Assembly (NCBI GenBank): GCA_013298895.1
Contig: JAAFJM010000002.1
Span: 132,427 to 196,426 of the forward strand
From: Bacteroidota bacterium
GTDB taxonomy: Bacteria > Bacteroidota > Bacteroidia > UKL13-3
Length of the DNA stretch: 64,000 nt
Direction: 5' to 3'
Both the position numbers and the translations under genes were made by a program. The notes below the pieces were generated by a model, which was not told the DNA's origin, made no database searches, and worked only from the letters and a program-made list of their open reading frames with translations. Below, in pieces: positions 36,317-45,900 of this stretch. Position 1 is the first letter of the stretch. Each line of letters opens with the position of its first letter.

Positions 36317-37477
36317 TTAATGATGTGCTTCCTCGCCATGTTCAGGTTCTTGAACGGCCATTCCAATAAATAAAGCCGACAAAATAGTGAATATAAATGC
36401 TTGGATAAAAGCAACCAATAATTCAATAGCGCTAATAAATACAATAAGAGGAGTTGCTACTGCACCTACTGCATACGATTTAAAGATGAATGCTAAACAA
36501 ACTAAGCTTAGCACTAAAATATGTCCTGCTGTAATGTTTGCAAATAAACGAATCATTAAAGCGAAAGGTTTTGTAAAGATACCAATAATTTCAACTGGAA
36601 TCATTAATGGGTATAACCAAAGTGGTACGTGAGGTGTAAAAATATGTCCCCAATAGTTTTTGTTACCGTTAAAGTTAGTTATTAAGAAAGTAATTACCGC
36701 TAACACTAAAGTTACTGCGATATTACCTGTTACGTTAGCTCCTCCCGGGAAAAACGGAATTAAACCAATTACGTTAATGAACCAAATAAAGAAGAATACA
36801 GTTAACAAATATGGCATAAACTTTTGGTATTTATCACCTAAGTTTGGTTTAGCAATATCGTCACGAACAAAAATAATGATTGGTTCAATCCAGCTTTGTA
36901 AGCCTTTAGGAGCACCAATTCCTCTTTTGCTATAACCTTTAGCTACAGTTAAAAATATTAATAATAGGCCAATTACAGCTATAAATAAAGTTGCTACGTT
37001 TTTTGTGATAGAGAAGTCTAATACTTTTTTGCTAGCCTCTTCATCTATTTCGCCTGCTTCGTTTACAACTTTAATTTTTTCGTGAACTAATTTATAAGTG
37101 TAGTTACCTTTATAAGCATCATGGCCATGATTAAATTTACCACTTGAAAAAGTTTCTAAACCTTTGTCTGTATAGATAATTACTGGTAAATGAATACTAG
37201 TATGTCCAAATAAATGCCAATCGTGTGCATCGGCAATATGTTCCATTATTGTTTTGTTTGCATCAAATTTTTCTTCACCATGATTTTCCTCATGTGTGCC
37301 TTCAGCGTGAGCAGCAGTAGCATGTTCGCTTTCTGCTGAAACAACTGTAGAATCAGTGTGTTCACTAACCAGAGGTTGATTTGCGAAAGAAATGACTGAA
37401 ACGATAGAAAACACTATCGTTAAAAGAGCATTTTTAATGGTGTAGTTTATTGATTTCAAATTGTTTATATAGGTCAT
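36317..37477 (-). CDS. atpB: ATP synthase Fo subunit a with N-terminal signal peptide and His-rich periplasmic segment
   Basis: 386 residues. The ATG at 37477, 19 bases after the stop of the upstream gene, begins a signal-like helix (LLTIVFSIVSVISFA) followed by about 100 residues rich in His and Glu (EHATAAHAEGTHEENHG, HDWHLFGH) and then five or six membrane helices. The essential stator Arg is in MIRLFANITAGH. Long N-terminal regions of this kind are seen in Bacteroidota AtpB. A longer open frame reaches 37624 but runs over the preceding gene and is rejected. Confidence 0.93.
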   Translation of the reverse strand: MTYINNLKSINYTIKNALLTIVFSIVSVISFANQPLVSEHTDSTVVSAESEHATAAHAEGTHEENHGEEKFDANKTIMEHIADAHDWHLFGHTSIHLPVIIYTDKGLETFSSGKFNHGHDAYKGNYTYKLVHEKIKVVNEAGEIDEEASKKVLDFSITKNVATLFIAVIGLLLIFLTVAKGYSKRGIGAPKGLQSWIEPIIIFVRDDIAKPNLGDKYQKFMPYLLTVFFFIWFINVIGLIPFFPGGANVTGNIAVTLVLAVITFLITNFNGNKNYWGHIFTPHVPLWLYPLMIPVEIIGIFTKPFALMIRLFANITAGHILVLSLVCLAFIFKSYAVGAVATPLIVFISAIELLVAFIQAFIFTILSALFIGMAVQEPEHGEEAHH

Positions 37478-37496
37478 TTGGTTCTTCTTTTCGTCC

Positions 37497-37877
37497 TTAA
37501 TGGTGGCGCAATTTAGTTGTAAGGATATAAATTTCAAACACAATAAATAAAATAAAAAGCAACATAAAGTAAAAAATGAAAGATAATTGATACGTTTTAT
37601 GGGTTTGAGCATAGTACAAAACATAGAACAAACTGCTTATAAATCTGATTGCTAGGGCTGCATAGGAGTGCATCACAAAATTTTGTGGACCTTTTTTTAA
37701 ACCCAAATAACTGATATAAAACACTAAACACGTTACAATGCAGTAAAATGTCAAACATATAATAGCATCATTAATATTTAAATTGATTTTCAGTGAATTA
37801 ATGCTCCAAAAAGTGGACAAACCTATAAAAATGCCTAATCCAATGCTTAGCAAAAAAAATTGTATAATTGTTTTCAT
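37497..37877 (-). CDS. Four-helix membrane protein within the ATP synthase operon
   Basis: 126 residues with four predicted membrane helices (about 5-23, 40-58, 70-90, 97-117) and a basic C-terminus. Sits between the atpZ-like gene and atpB with gaps of 7 and 19 bases, the place of atpI in other bacteria. Sequence similarity to AtpI is not evident, so I name it only by position; a role in Fo assembly is inferred. Confidence 0.7.
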   Translation of the reverse strand: MKTIIQFFLLSIGLGIFIGLSTFWSINSLKINLNINDAIICLTFYCIVTCLVFYISYLGLKKGPQNFVMHSYAALAIRFISSLFYVLYYAQTHKTYQLSFIFYFMLLFILFIVFEIYILTTKLRHH

Positions 37878-37884
37878 AGATGAG

Positions 37885-38118
37885 TTACTTTTCTTTTATG
37901 AAGTTCTTAATCAAATTGTAAAATCCAATTGTCATTCCTATGAAAACACCAATAACGGTTAGATATGGGATTTTATGTGCAAAATGTTTATCAATCCAAT
38001 TACCCAAAAAGGTAAAAATAAGCATGAAAATAATAAGCTGAACCAATAAGCCAAATACTTTGCTGTATTTGGCATAGCTGCTTGTTAATTCTTCTTTATT
38101 GAGTTTAGGGTCGGTCAT
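37885..38118 (-). CDS. atpZ: AtpZ/AtpI family protein
   Basis: 77 residues with two membrane helices (LLVQLIIFMLIFTFLGNWID and YLTVIGVFIGMTIGFYNLI). The glycine-rich second helix and the WIDKHFAHKIPY loop match the small AtpZ/AtpI family, thought to help c-ring assembly or Mg2+ supply to the synthase. First gene of the operon. Confidence 0.85.
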   Translation of the reverse strand: MTDPKLNKEELTSSYAKYSKVFGLLVQLIIFMLIFTFLGNWIDKHFAHKIPYLTVIGVFIGMTIGFYNLIKNFIKEK

Positions 38119-38130
38119 TTTTTATGACCG

Positions 38131-38138
38131 CAAAAGTA
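38131..38138 (-). promoter_or_regulatory. Bacteroidota -7 promoter motif of the ATP synthase operon
   Basis: On the minus strand TACTTTTG fits TAnnTTTG, 12 bases before the atpZ ATG; a TTG lies 16 bases further up (38155-38157), close to the expected -33 spacing. The mRNA leader would be under ten bases. Confidence 0.5.
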
Positions 38139-38178
38139 ATTTATTATGGCAAAACAATTATTTTTTTAATTTGCAGGC

Positions 38179-38301
38179 ATGAAAACCACTAAAATTATCG
38201 CTTTTATATTAATTGGCATTTCGCTTTTATGCGCATTTAGTGCTTGTGGAAGCAAAAAAGGAATTGCACGAAATAAAAAATGTAATTGCCCTAAATTTTA
38301 G
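38179..38301 (+). CDS. Tiny lipoprotein (40 residues)
   Basis: ATG at 38179, 40 codons and TAG. The whole product is a lipoprotein signal peptide (MKTTKIIAFILIGISLLCAF) with lipobox FSAC, followed by a 17-residue mature peptide GSKKGIARNKKCNCPKF that is basic and has a CxC pair near the end. Too short for default ORF callers. It starts about 60 bases from atpZ in the divergent gap and ends 11 bases before the GT2 gene, so it may share its transcript. Small CxC-ending lipoproteins recur in Bacteroidota; the function is unknown. Confidence 0.75.
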   Translation: MKTTKIIAFILIGISLLCAFSACGSKKGIARNKKCNCPKF

Positions 38302-38312
38302 TTAATCAAAAC

Positions 38313-39122
38313 ATGCAAAATCCTTTAGTAAGCTTAATTACGGTTACTTATAATGCTGAAACACTTCTTTACGATACTTGGCAATCTGCCATCAATCAGT
38401 CGTTTAAAGATTTTGAACTCATTTTAGTAGATGGTGGCTCGAAAGATAATACTGTAAAAATAGCTCAACAATTTACCAGTAATATAGGAACCATTATTTC
38501 GGAACCCGATAAAGGGATTTACGATGCCATGAATAAAGGCATAAAAGCAGCAAAAGGACAATGGGTTTATTTTTTAAATGCAGGAGATTCATTTTACAAT
38601 AATGAAGTGCTTGCTGATATTTTTAAAAACAATACTTTTAATAACTGCGAACTTATTTATGCCAAAGTGCAAACAGTAAATGAACCAACTGGTGTAAACT
38701 ATATAAATGGCAAACCTGTTAAATACAGCGATTTCTTTTCGCACTACCCTATTTGTCATCAAGCTACATTTACAGACAAAAGTGCTTTTGAAAAAATAGG
38801 CTATTATAATACAGCCTATAAATTAGTAGCTGATACTACTTGGTTTGCTTCATTTTTTAAAACTCAGCCGGAAAAAGCTCTTTATTTAGATAAGGTTATT
38901 GCTTTTTACGATATTCAAGGTGCCACTTACCACAAGCGTATGCTTGGATACAAGGAGTATATTCATTATGGATGGAGTAATTTCCCGCTAACAATTGCTA
39001 TCAAAAATTGGTTGATGTATCCTATAATTTGGCTAAAAGTAAAATTGATAAGAACTTTAACCAATACTGCTATTTTTAAATTTTATAGAAAAATAAAGTT
39101 TGGAAATAATGCTTCTGTTTAG
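38313..39122 (+). CDS. Family 2 glycosyltransferase
   Basis: 269 residues with a GT-A fold. PLVSLITVTYNAE at the N-terminus, the nucleotide-binding ILVDGGSKDNT, the IYDAMNKGIKAAKG segment and a DxD-like NAGDS motif all match GT2 enzymes near WcaE/PglI-type galactosyl or glucosyl transferases. Acts at the cytoplasmic face on a lipid-linked glycan; acceptor unknown. No other polysaccharide gene lies next to it except the GT-C-like gene 1.5 kb away. Confidence 0.9.
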   Translation: MQNPLVSLITVTYNAETLLYDTWQSAINQSFKDFELILVDGGSKDNTVKIAQQFTSNIGTIISEPDKGIYDAMNKGIKAAKGQWVYFLNAGDSFYNNEVLADIFKNNTFNNCELIYAKVQTVNEPTGVNYINGKPVKYSDFFSHYPICHQATFTDKSAFEKIGYYNTAYKLVADTTWFASFFKTQPEKALYLDKVIAFYDIQGATYHKRMLGYKEYIHYGWSNFPLTIAIKNWLMYPIIWLKVKLIRTLTNTAIFKFYRKIKFGNNASV

Positions 39123-39157
39123 TTATTAAACTTTCTTTTTAATTAATTTCTTACTGT

Positions 39158-39586
39158 TTATTTTTCATTGTTTTGACTTTCTGCAACCGAAAGAACTTGC
39201 TTGAGGAAATTTAGCGAATTATTAAAATCGTAAATAAAGTAAAAACTCAATGCGACTAAAGAGAAAATTACCAAAAACGAAATTACTACTATTTTAAAAT
39301 TCATATTGCTATCAATCAAAATGTTTGTAAACTGAGACAAACATGTAAAAAGCAGAAATGGTAAAAAAATCACAGCTAGTACTAACCCTATAAATGGATA
39401 ACAGCTAATTTCAATTTCTGAATGTCCATTTTCCAATAGTTTGGTTTCACCATGTAAATAAATTTGAACTTGTTTATTATCCATAAAACCTCTTTTTAAA
39501 TTTACATCAAATTGCTTACCAGAGGTAGTACCTTCAAGCATTTTTTGATTAAATACAGACTCTGTATTGGTGTTTTTAGCATTCAT
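39158..39586 (-). CDS. Membrane protein of unknown function, two helices
   Basis: 142 residues. A soluble N-terminal half (about 1-63) leads to two membrane helices (about 64-87 and 97-118), then a short tail. I do not recognise the family. Clean open frame with normal codon use; not cotranscribed with the hydrolase gene because a terminator lies between them. Confidence 0.6.
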   Translation of the reverse strand: MNAKNTNTESVFNQKMLEGTTSGKQFDVNLKRGFMDNKQVQIYLHGETKLLENGHSEIEISCYPFIGLVLAVIFLPFLLFTCLSQFTNILIDSNMNFKIVVISFLVIFSLVALSFYFIYDFNNSLNFLKQVLSVAESQNNEK

Positions 39587-39696
39587 ATTATCATGAATAG
39601 CCTACATAATTTGCGGAGGAGTTAAATTAACTTCGAAAACTACAATTCGGGGAAATAGATTGAAAAACATAACTCAAAAATAAACTTTTAAGGCAT

Positions 39697-39730
39697 AAAA
39701 AAACCGAAGTTTAAAAAGCTTCGGTTTTTT
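39697..39730 (-). terminator. Intrinsic terminator of the dienelactone hydrolase gene
   Basis: AAAAAACCGAAG and CTTCGGTTTTTT pair as a twelve-pair stem with a short AT loop, 16 bases after the hydrolase stop; T-runs on both strands. Confidence 0.88.
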
Positions 39731-39745
39731 ATTATTTGGTAATTA

Positions 39746-40582
39746 TTATTTCAACTTCAATTTTAAAAATGCCAAAGCTTTTGCATGTGCATCTGCCGAA
39801 AATTCTTTGTTAAACTTAGGATTACTAGGATTAGCAAAAGCATGGTCAGCATCGTAATTGTAAACAGTTAATTTCTTTTTAGCTTTTTTCATATTAGCTT
39901 CAAATGCTTTAACTAAATCAGCATTGATAAACTGATCTTGTTTAGCAAAAATACCTAATACATCGCAATTCAAAGTTTTTAAACGCTCAATGCTTTTTTC
40001 TGGCATTCCGTAATACATTACGCAAGCTTTTGCTTGTTTACTTTCTAATAAAGTACTTTGCAAACTCCAAGCACCACCCATGCACCATCCAATAGTGGCT
40101 ATTGATTTGTCAGCTCCAACTTTAATTATAATTCCGTTTACTATAGCAGAAGCACGTTCTTGTTTTAAACCCGACATTAATTTTTGTGCGGTTGGAACAT
40201 CGGCTGCTACTTCGCCATCGTATAAATCAATTGCATACACATCTACATCTCCCATTTCCATAGCAAAAGTTTCAGCTTCTTGTTTTATGTAATCGTTTAA
40301 TCCCCACCATTCGTGAAATACAAATAATACTTTATGGGTTGGCTTTGAAGATTTAATATAATAAGCATTTCCGTTTGAACCCTCTTTGGTGGCAAATGAA
40401 ATAACTTCGCCTTTTGGTTGTTCTAACTTGAAAGGTGCTGGCACATCGTGTTTAGATGCAAATTTGTCGTTCATGGCTAAGGCTGCATTTTGACTGCTAA
40501 CGGTTATAGTGCAACAGCTGGTTTGTGATTTTGCAATAGTAGCTAAAACAATTAATGACATTGCTAATAAAATTTTTTTCAT
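39746..40582 (-). CDS. Secreted dienelactone hydrolase family protein
   Basis: 278 residues with a signal peptide (KKILLAMSLIVLATIAKSQ). Alpha/beta hydrolase fold with the DLH nucleophile Cys in GWCMGGAWSL, an Asp in FAKQDQFINAD and His in YDADHAF, completing the Cys-Asp-His triad. FVFHEWWGLNDYI is the DLH family entry motif. Exported DLH proteins of this kind are common in Bacteroidota and the natural substrate is unknown. The start ATG is followed by A7 in frame, a useful contrast with the two out-of-frame genes. Confidence 0.88.
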   Translation of the reverse strand: MKKILLAMSLIVLATIAKSQTSCCTITVSSQNAALAMNDKFASKHDVPAPFKLEQPKGEVISFATKEGSNGNAYYIKSSKPTHKVLFVFHEWWGLNDYIKQEAETFAMEMGDVDVYAIDLYDGEVAADVPTAQKLMSGLKQERASAIVNGIIIKVGADKSIATIGWCMGGAWSLQSTLLESKQAKACVMYYGMPEKSIERLKTLNCDVLGIFAKQDQFINADLVKAFEANMKKAKKKLTVYNYDADHAFANPSNPKFNKEFSADAHAKALAFLKLKLK

Positions 40583-40635
40583 TTTTTGGTTTTGGTTTAT
40601 ATGAACACAAACTTGCTAAATCCTAAATTGTTTCA

Positions 40636-42090
40636 TTATTCTTTTCTTATTTTATACTTTAACTCTTGTAATTTTTGCTCAAAATAACTTGGCTGTCTTA
40701 ATTTAAACCAACTTGGTTTTGAATAATATTTTGGATTTAAAAATACATTTACATAAACAGCCCCATTTTCATAACTATTTCCATACCAATTATGATATAA
40801 AAAATCACGTTGGGTCTTGGTAAATTCAGCATTTACATTCGATTGAAGCAAAGCAGGAATGGTATCTAAATTCAAATCATTTAACGAACCAATTTTTAAA
40901 CCTTTGTCCAAATCTAAATAACGTATATCGGCACTTGAACTAATAGGGGCGTATGAATAAAATGCAATCGAATCGAAATCATTTTTTACTAGTTGTTCTA
41001 ATTTAAAAAAATTACGGTATTGCAAATTGGTGTCTGCTATTACCTTACCTGGGTAATACATAATATTTCCAATGCCTAAACTTACCAAAACCAAACTTAC
41101 AATCCATTTGAGTTGTTTTTTATTGCTTGCTTCTATCAACAAAATAATAGATAAAAACTGGCTAATCATAAAATACCTGTGGCCAATGGTATTGTATAAA
41201 AATACCGCCATGCATAGGCTATTTACCAATAAAATAATAGCACTAAAAATAAACAATTCCTTGTTTAATTTTTGTTTGAAAAACAAATAAATAAGCAAAG
41301 CATAAACAGTTAACACACCATTATCAACCAAACGCCAAATAATTAGGAATACACTTTGAATAAACTGCTTCATTCCTTTTATATCATTATGTTCGGTATA
41401 ATTGGGCGATAAAAAAGCCCAACCAAAATGCTGTTGATGAACGTACAACCAAATACCTAAAACCGTTACCGCTGGAAGAAAAAGCAACAGTCCGTTTTTA
41501 AAAAATTGGGCAATGGTTTCTTTGTTTTTAAATACTTGGTAACAATAAATAATACCAAAAGCCAATAAGAAAAAATTGGCTTGTAAATGGTTTAATTCCA
41601 TTAACACAGTGCTGATTATAAAACCTGCTTTTTGTTGTTTTATTAAATAATAAAATGCCAATAATACAAATAAGTAAAACAACGGTGTATTAAGTAATAA
41701 TGCCTGCTGAGCCACAAAAACAGAATAACACCCAGCTAACAATGTAGCTAAATTAGCTTTGGTTTCGTGGCAATAATGCAAGGCAATTTTTCTAGTAACA
41801 AAAAGAATAAAAAAGGAAATAAGTATGATTATAAAATGACTTACTACTAACGACTTTCCAAAAATCATCCAACAGCAAGCCAATAAATATGGAAACAAAG
41901 TAGGATGTCCTGGATCAAAATTAGCGGGATACCAAATAGTCTGTAAATTATTATTATAAATATTTAACGCAGCCCTTGCTGTAGAGGTAACCGCATCGCC
42001 ATGAAAAGGATCGTTTTTAATTACAAAAAACAATACCAATTGCAAAACTGCTATGATGGCTAAAATATACTTGTTAAAGGGCTTTTGCAT
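40636..42090 (-). CDS. GT-C fold glycosyltransferase-like membrane protein
   Basis: 484 residues with about ten to twelve membrane helices. The first periplasmic loop has the acidic pattern NDPFHGDAV and FDPGHPTLFPYLLA, the arrangement of the catalytic Asp loop in ArnT/PMT-like GT-C enzymes that use polyprenyl-phosphate sugars. C-terminal soluble part from about 350 includes YAPISSSADIRYLDLD. Transfer of a sugar at the periplasmic face is inferred from fold only. Starts 104 bases from the divergent dockerin-like gene. Confidence 0.75.
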   Translation of the reverse strand: MQKPFNKYILAIIAVLQLVLFFVIKNDPFHGDAVTSTARAALNIYNNNLQTIWYPANFDPGHPTLFPYLLACCWMIFGKSLVVSHFIIILISFFILFVTRKIALHYCHETKANLATLLAGCYSVFVAQQALLLNTPLFYLFVLLAFYYLIKQQKAGFIISTVLMELNHLQANFFLLAFGIIYCYQVFKNKETIAQFFKNGLLLFLPAVTVLGIWLYVHQQHFGWAFLSPNYTEHNDIKGMKQFIQSVFLIIWRLVDNGVLTVYALLIYLFFKQKLNKELFIFSAIILLVNSLCMAVFLYNTIGHRYFMISQFLSIILLIEASNKKQLKWIVSLVLVSLGIGNIMYYPGKVIADTNLQYRNFFKLEQLVKNDFDSIAFYSYAPISSSADIRYLDLDKGLKIGSLNDLNLDTIPALLQSNVNAEFTKTQRDFLYHNWYGNSYENGAVYVNVFLNPKYYSKPSWFKLRQPSYFEQKLQELKYKIRKE

Positions 42091-42194
42091 TAAATAAAAA
42101 TTGTATTGATTATTGCCTTGTGTTTAAAACCTTGTTAATTAATTGAAAATTAATAATAATTCATTTGTTATTACAATTTTAAACAACTAAAAAC

Positions 42195-42940
42195 ATGAAA
42201 AAAAAATTATTTTACTATGCACCTTTGCTAGTTTATTTGTATTTATTTCAAATGCAAGTAACGCAAAAAAAACAAATTTGTTGGTACCTCCAACCACCAC
42301 TTACAACGTTACTTTAAATTTGACAATGTTTGTTCAAGGTTATTACTTAAAAAATGGCCTTATGAACCCCAGAATTTATAATGCAGGAATTCCCTCTGTA
42401 ATTTTAAATGGATCAACTACATCACCTACATCAACGACAGTAACACCTGATGATGTTGAAGTAATACGAATAGAGCTAAGAGAAAAAACCAATCTTGCTG
42501 TTGTAGCGGCATCACAAGAGGGAGTGTTAAAGAAAAATGGAACTATGAATATTAACCTTACGAACATCCCTCCAGGTGATTATTATATTATAGTTAATCC
42601 CTCTGACCCTATTGGTAATCAGACTCACACAAGTTTTGTTTTAGCAACATGTTCTAGTGGGACTATTTCCGTTTCTTCATCCTCTACAATTAATTATAAT
42701 TTTACTACTAATAAAAACCAAGCATTTGGAGATAATCTTATAAGTTCAAATGACGGAGCATCTACTGTGTATTTATTAATAAATGGCGATATTAACAATG
42801 ATGGTTATATGGACTTTAATGATTATCCTGACTTCGATTTACAAAAACCTGATTTGGATGGAAATGGATATATGAATATCTTGGATAAATTAGTTATTGA
42901 TTATGGAAATTATTTAAACTTTTATTCAATTTTACCTTAG
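42195..42940 (+). CDS. Secreted dockerin-like protein; start codon out of frame at an A9 tract
   Basis: The main frame is open from upstream of 42195 to 42940 and encodes KKIILLCTFASLFVFISNA, a perfect signal peptide, but has no start codon of its own before a TTG at 42278 inside the mature protein. An ATG at 42195 followed by A9 is in another frame; A10 or A7 would join it to the signal peptide. The mature part (about 200 residues) has a beta domain (about 30-160, NVTLNLTMFVQGYY) and two EF-hand-like dockerin loops, GDINNDGYMDFNDY and DLDGNGYMNILD. It ends five bases before the giant T9SS gene, so both are likely one operon. No sorting domain. Confidence 0.75.
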
Positions 42941-42945
42941 TAATT

Positions 42946-45900
42946 ATGGAAAAAAAATTAATCATAATAATTGGTTTATTGTTTCTTTTTGTAAGCAACA
43001 ATAAAGCCCAAAATCTCTCTTTTTCAAATACTAATTCTGAAATTGCAGGATATAACTCTACTTTTTTTAACAAAATAGCTACAACTGACCTTGATGGAAA
43101 CGGAAAGAATGACATAGTAACTTACGAAACAAAATACTTGGATTCTTCAAGAATAGTAATAAAGGAAAGTAATTACAATTCAGGGGTAATTTCAAGTACA
43201 AGTTTTACAAACAAGTTTATTGATATTGATAGCAGAAGTTGTGCTACATCGTTATTAACTGCTGACTTGAATAATGATAAAAAACCAGAAATAATATTAG
43301 CTACCAACTTAGGTGATTTGTATATTTTTTATAATAATTCTTCTCTTGGAAATATTTCGTTTCCATCAAATACTCTAGCAACAACTGGTGTTTCAAAACT
43401 TTCTGGTTTTACAACTGAAAAAATAATAAAAGTTGAAGATATGGATGGTGATGGAGATAAAGACATCATAGCATTAATAAGAAATTCGAACACAGTTTCT
43501 ATTTATATTAATAATGCAGGAACAATATCAAGCACACCAAATAATATAGTTTATTCAAGTAGTATAAATTCATTACCTAACTTTAGTAATTTCTATGTAA
43601 CTAATATTGCTGGTTCTTTAGTTGCAGATATTGTAATAATGGAAAAAAATAAAATTTTTACTTTGGTTAATAATTCTCTAGTTTCTCCTTTATCTACATC
43701 AAGTTATACTATTAGTAGTTCGTCACATAGTTTAAATATTCAGTCAGACGCTTTATTTGAAAATTTGATATTTGCAGATTATGATAATAACGGTGATAAT
43801 GAAATTATAACTAACATACCCAATTTAAATCAAATTGCTATTTTCAACACAACTAAATTGTCTCCAATAACAATTGATGTGGAAAACATTAATCAATTAA
43901 TAAGTATTGAAGATTATGATTTAGATGGTAAAAAGGATATTTTGTATGTAAATGACAATGGTAAAATTTGTTTTAAAAAGCAAATTTTAAGAAAGCAGGT
44001 TGCAGGAACTTATAAATTAGACTTTAAACCAAGTGTTTTTGTTTCTAATGTGCTAGGAGGTATTTATAATTGTGAGTTAGCCGATATTAATAATGATAAC
44101 AAGAATGATATTTTGTTATTTAGTGGAGCGGGTTCAAATATGAACCTAATTCTAAATGAAACAAAAACCACAAAGCCAATTTTTTCAATGCCATCAACTA
44201 CTTCCACAAGTATTTTTACTCAAGTGGAATGTGCTGATTTAGATAATGATGGCAAAAAGGATATCTTAACTTTAGAAACCTACTATTTAGACTCATCAAA
44301 AATTTATATAAAAAATAATATTCATAACAGCGGTGATTTATCTGCCGCTTCTTTTGCAAGTCCCACTTTTAGCAATTTGGAATTAGAAAAAAGATGTGTT
44401 GCAACTTCTGTAAAAGTTTCAGATTTGACAGGTGATGGACCAGGTTATTCAGATTTAGTTATTGCTACTAACACCGGTCAAATCTATTTGTATGCAAATA
44501 GAGGTGGTGGTTTTCATAATTTTGGTGGCCGTTCTTTTATGGAATTAAATTATAGTTTGTCAGGAATAAATCAACTATTTGAACAGCAAATAGAATTGGT
44601 AGATATGAATAGTGATGGTTATAAAGACGTAGTTTCCATGTTACGCAATACAAATACGGTTTTAATTTATTTAAATACAACTTTGGATAGTGTTTCAAAG
44701 AACACATCTGTTTGGAATTTGAGTAATTTATATTTTAACCCTACTCCAATTGTTTTAAGTATAGGTTCGTTAGGAATATCTGATTTGAAAAGTAGTTGTA
44801 TGAAAATAAGCGATGTAGATGGAAATGGCAAAATGGATATTTTTATAAAACTAAAAAATGACTTCAAATTACTTTTAAATAATTATGATACATCTGTTAC
44901 TCCCAAATCCCTCATATCCGCATCTAACTTCAACCTTTTGGGCTATTATCATGGGAAAGAATTTACATCAAATTTGGTAGCAAATAGTATTGAAATAGGT
45001 AATTTAGATGATAATTCAGCAAACGGAAATGAAATAGTTGTTTTAGATCCAACTGATAATAAATTAGTAATTTATAATATCAATATGGCAGCCATTACTG
45101 CTGGAACACCTAGTTTAATATTAACTAAATTGACTACCGATTTTTATATTGACAGTGAAAGTGAATCAATTTCGATAGCCGATATGGACAATGATTACAG
45201 AAATGATTTAGTAGTATTAGGTTCAGAATTGATCATTTATAAAAACGTAAAAACACAAACATCATTTTCGTTCATAGAAGCTAAAAAAGTAAATGGCATA
45301 GGTACAGGAGGATTTTTAAAAATTGCTGATTTGAATAATGATGAAAAACCTGATATTACATTTGTTAATAATACGCTACAGGATATCAAAATTATTCAAA
45401 ATGATTTTGATAAAATTGGAAAAGACTATGACAATAATATTATTAAAAACAATTCACTTAATGAAGACAATATGTTGTTTCCTTTGTATTCAATTGTGGG
45501 TAATGATAAATTGAATCCAAATTTGTTGTTTGATGGAGATGAAACTTCAAATAATAGTTTTAATTTTATAAATACTACATTCACTAACGATTTTACTTTT
45601 ATATTAGATTTAAAAGATGAATACACAATCAGAAAAATTAAATATAAGGAAAACTCTTATAATGCTAATTGTTTCATAAAATTTAGTTCTGGAGATCCGA
45701 GCAATTGGAGCAGTCCTATAAGTTTTAATTCAAATCCAAGTGCTGATACAAATACCTACACCGTAAACCATGTAAATCTTACAACTAGGTACTTAAGAAT
45801 AAATGTACAAGGTGCTGGTTTTAAAATTTCAGAGTTGAAATTGGAAGGTTTTCTGTATTCTAATACCGATATGATAATACCTGAAATTGTAGCACATCCT

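Noticed and set aside
37478-37624. Longer atpB reading from 37624
   Set aside because: It runs over most of the preceding membrane protein gene; the ATG at 37477 starts a normal signal peptide.
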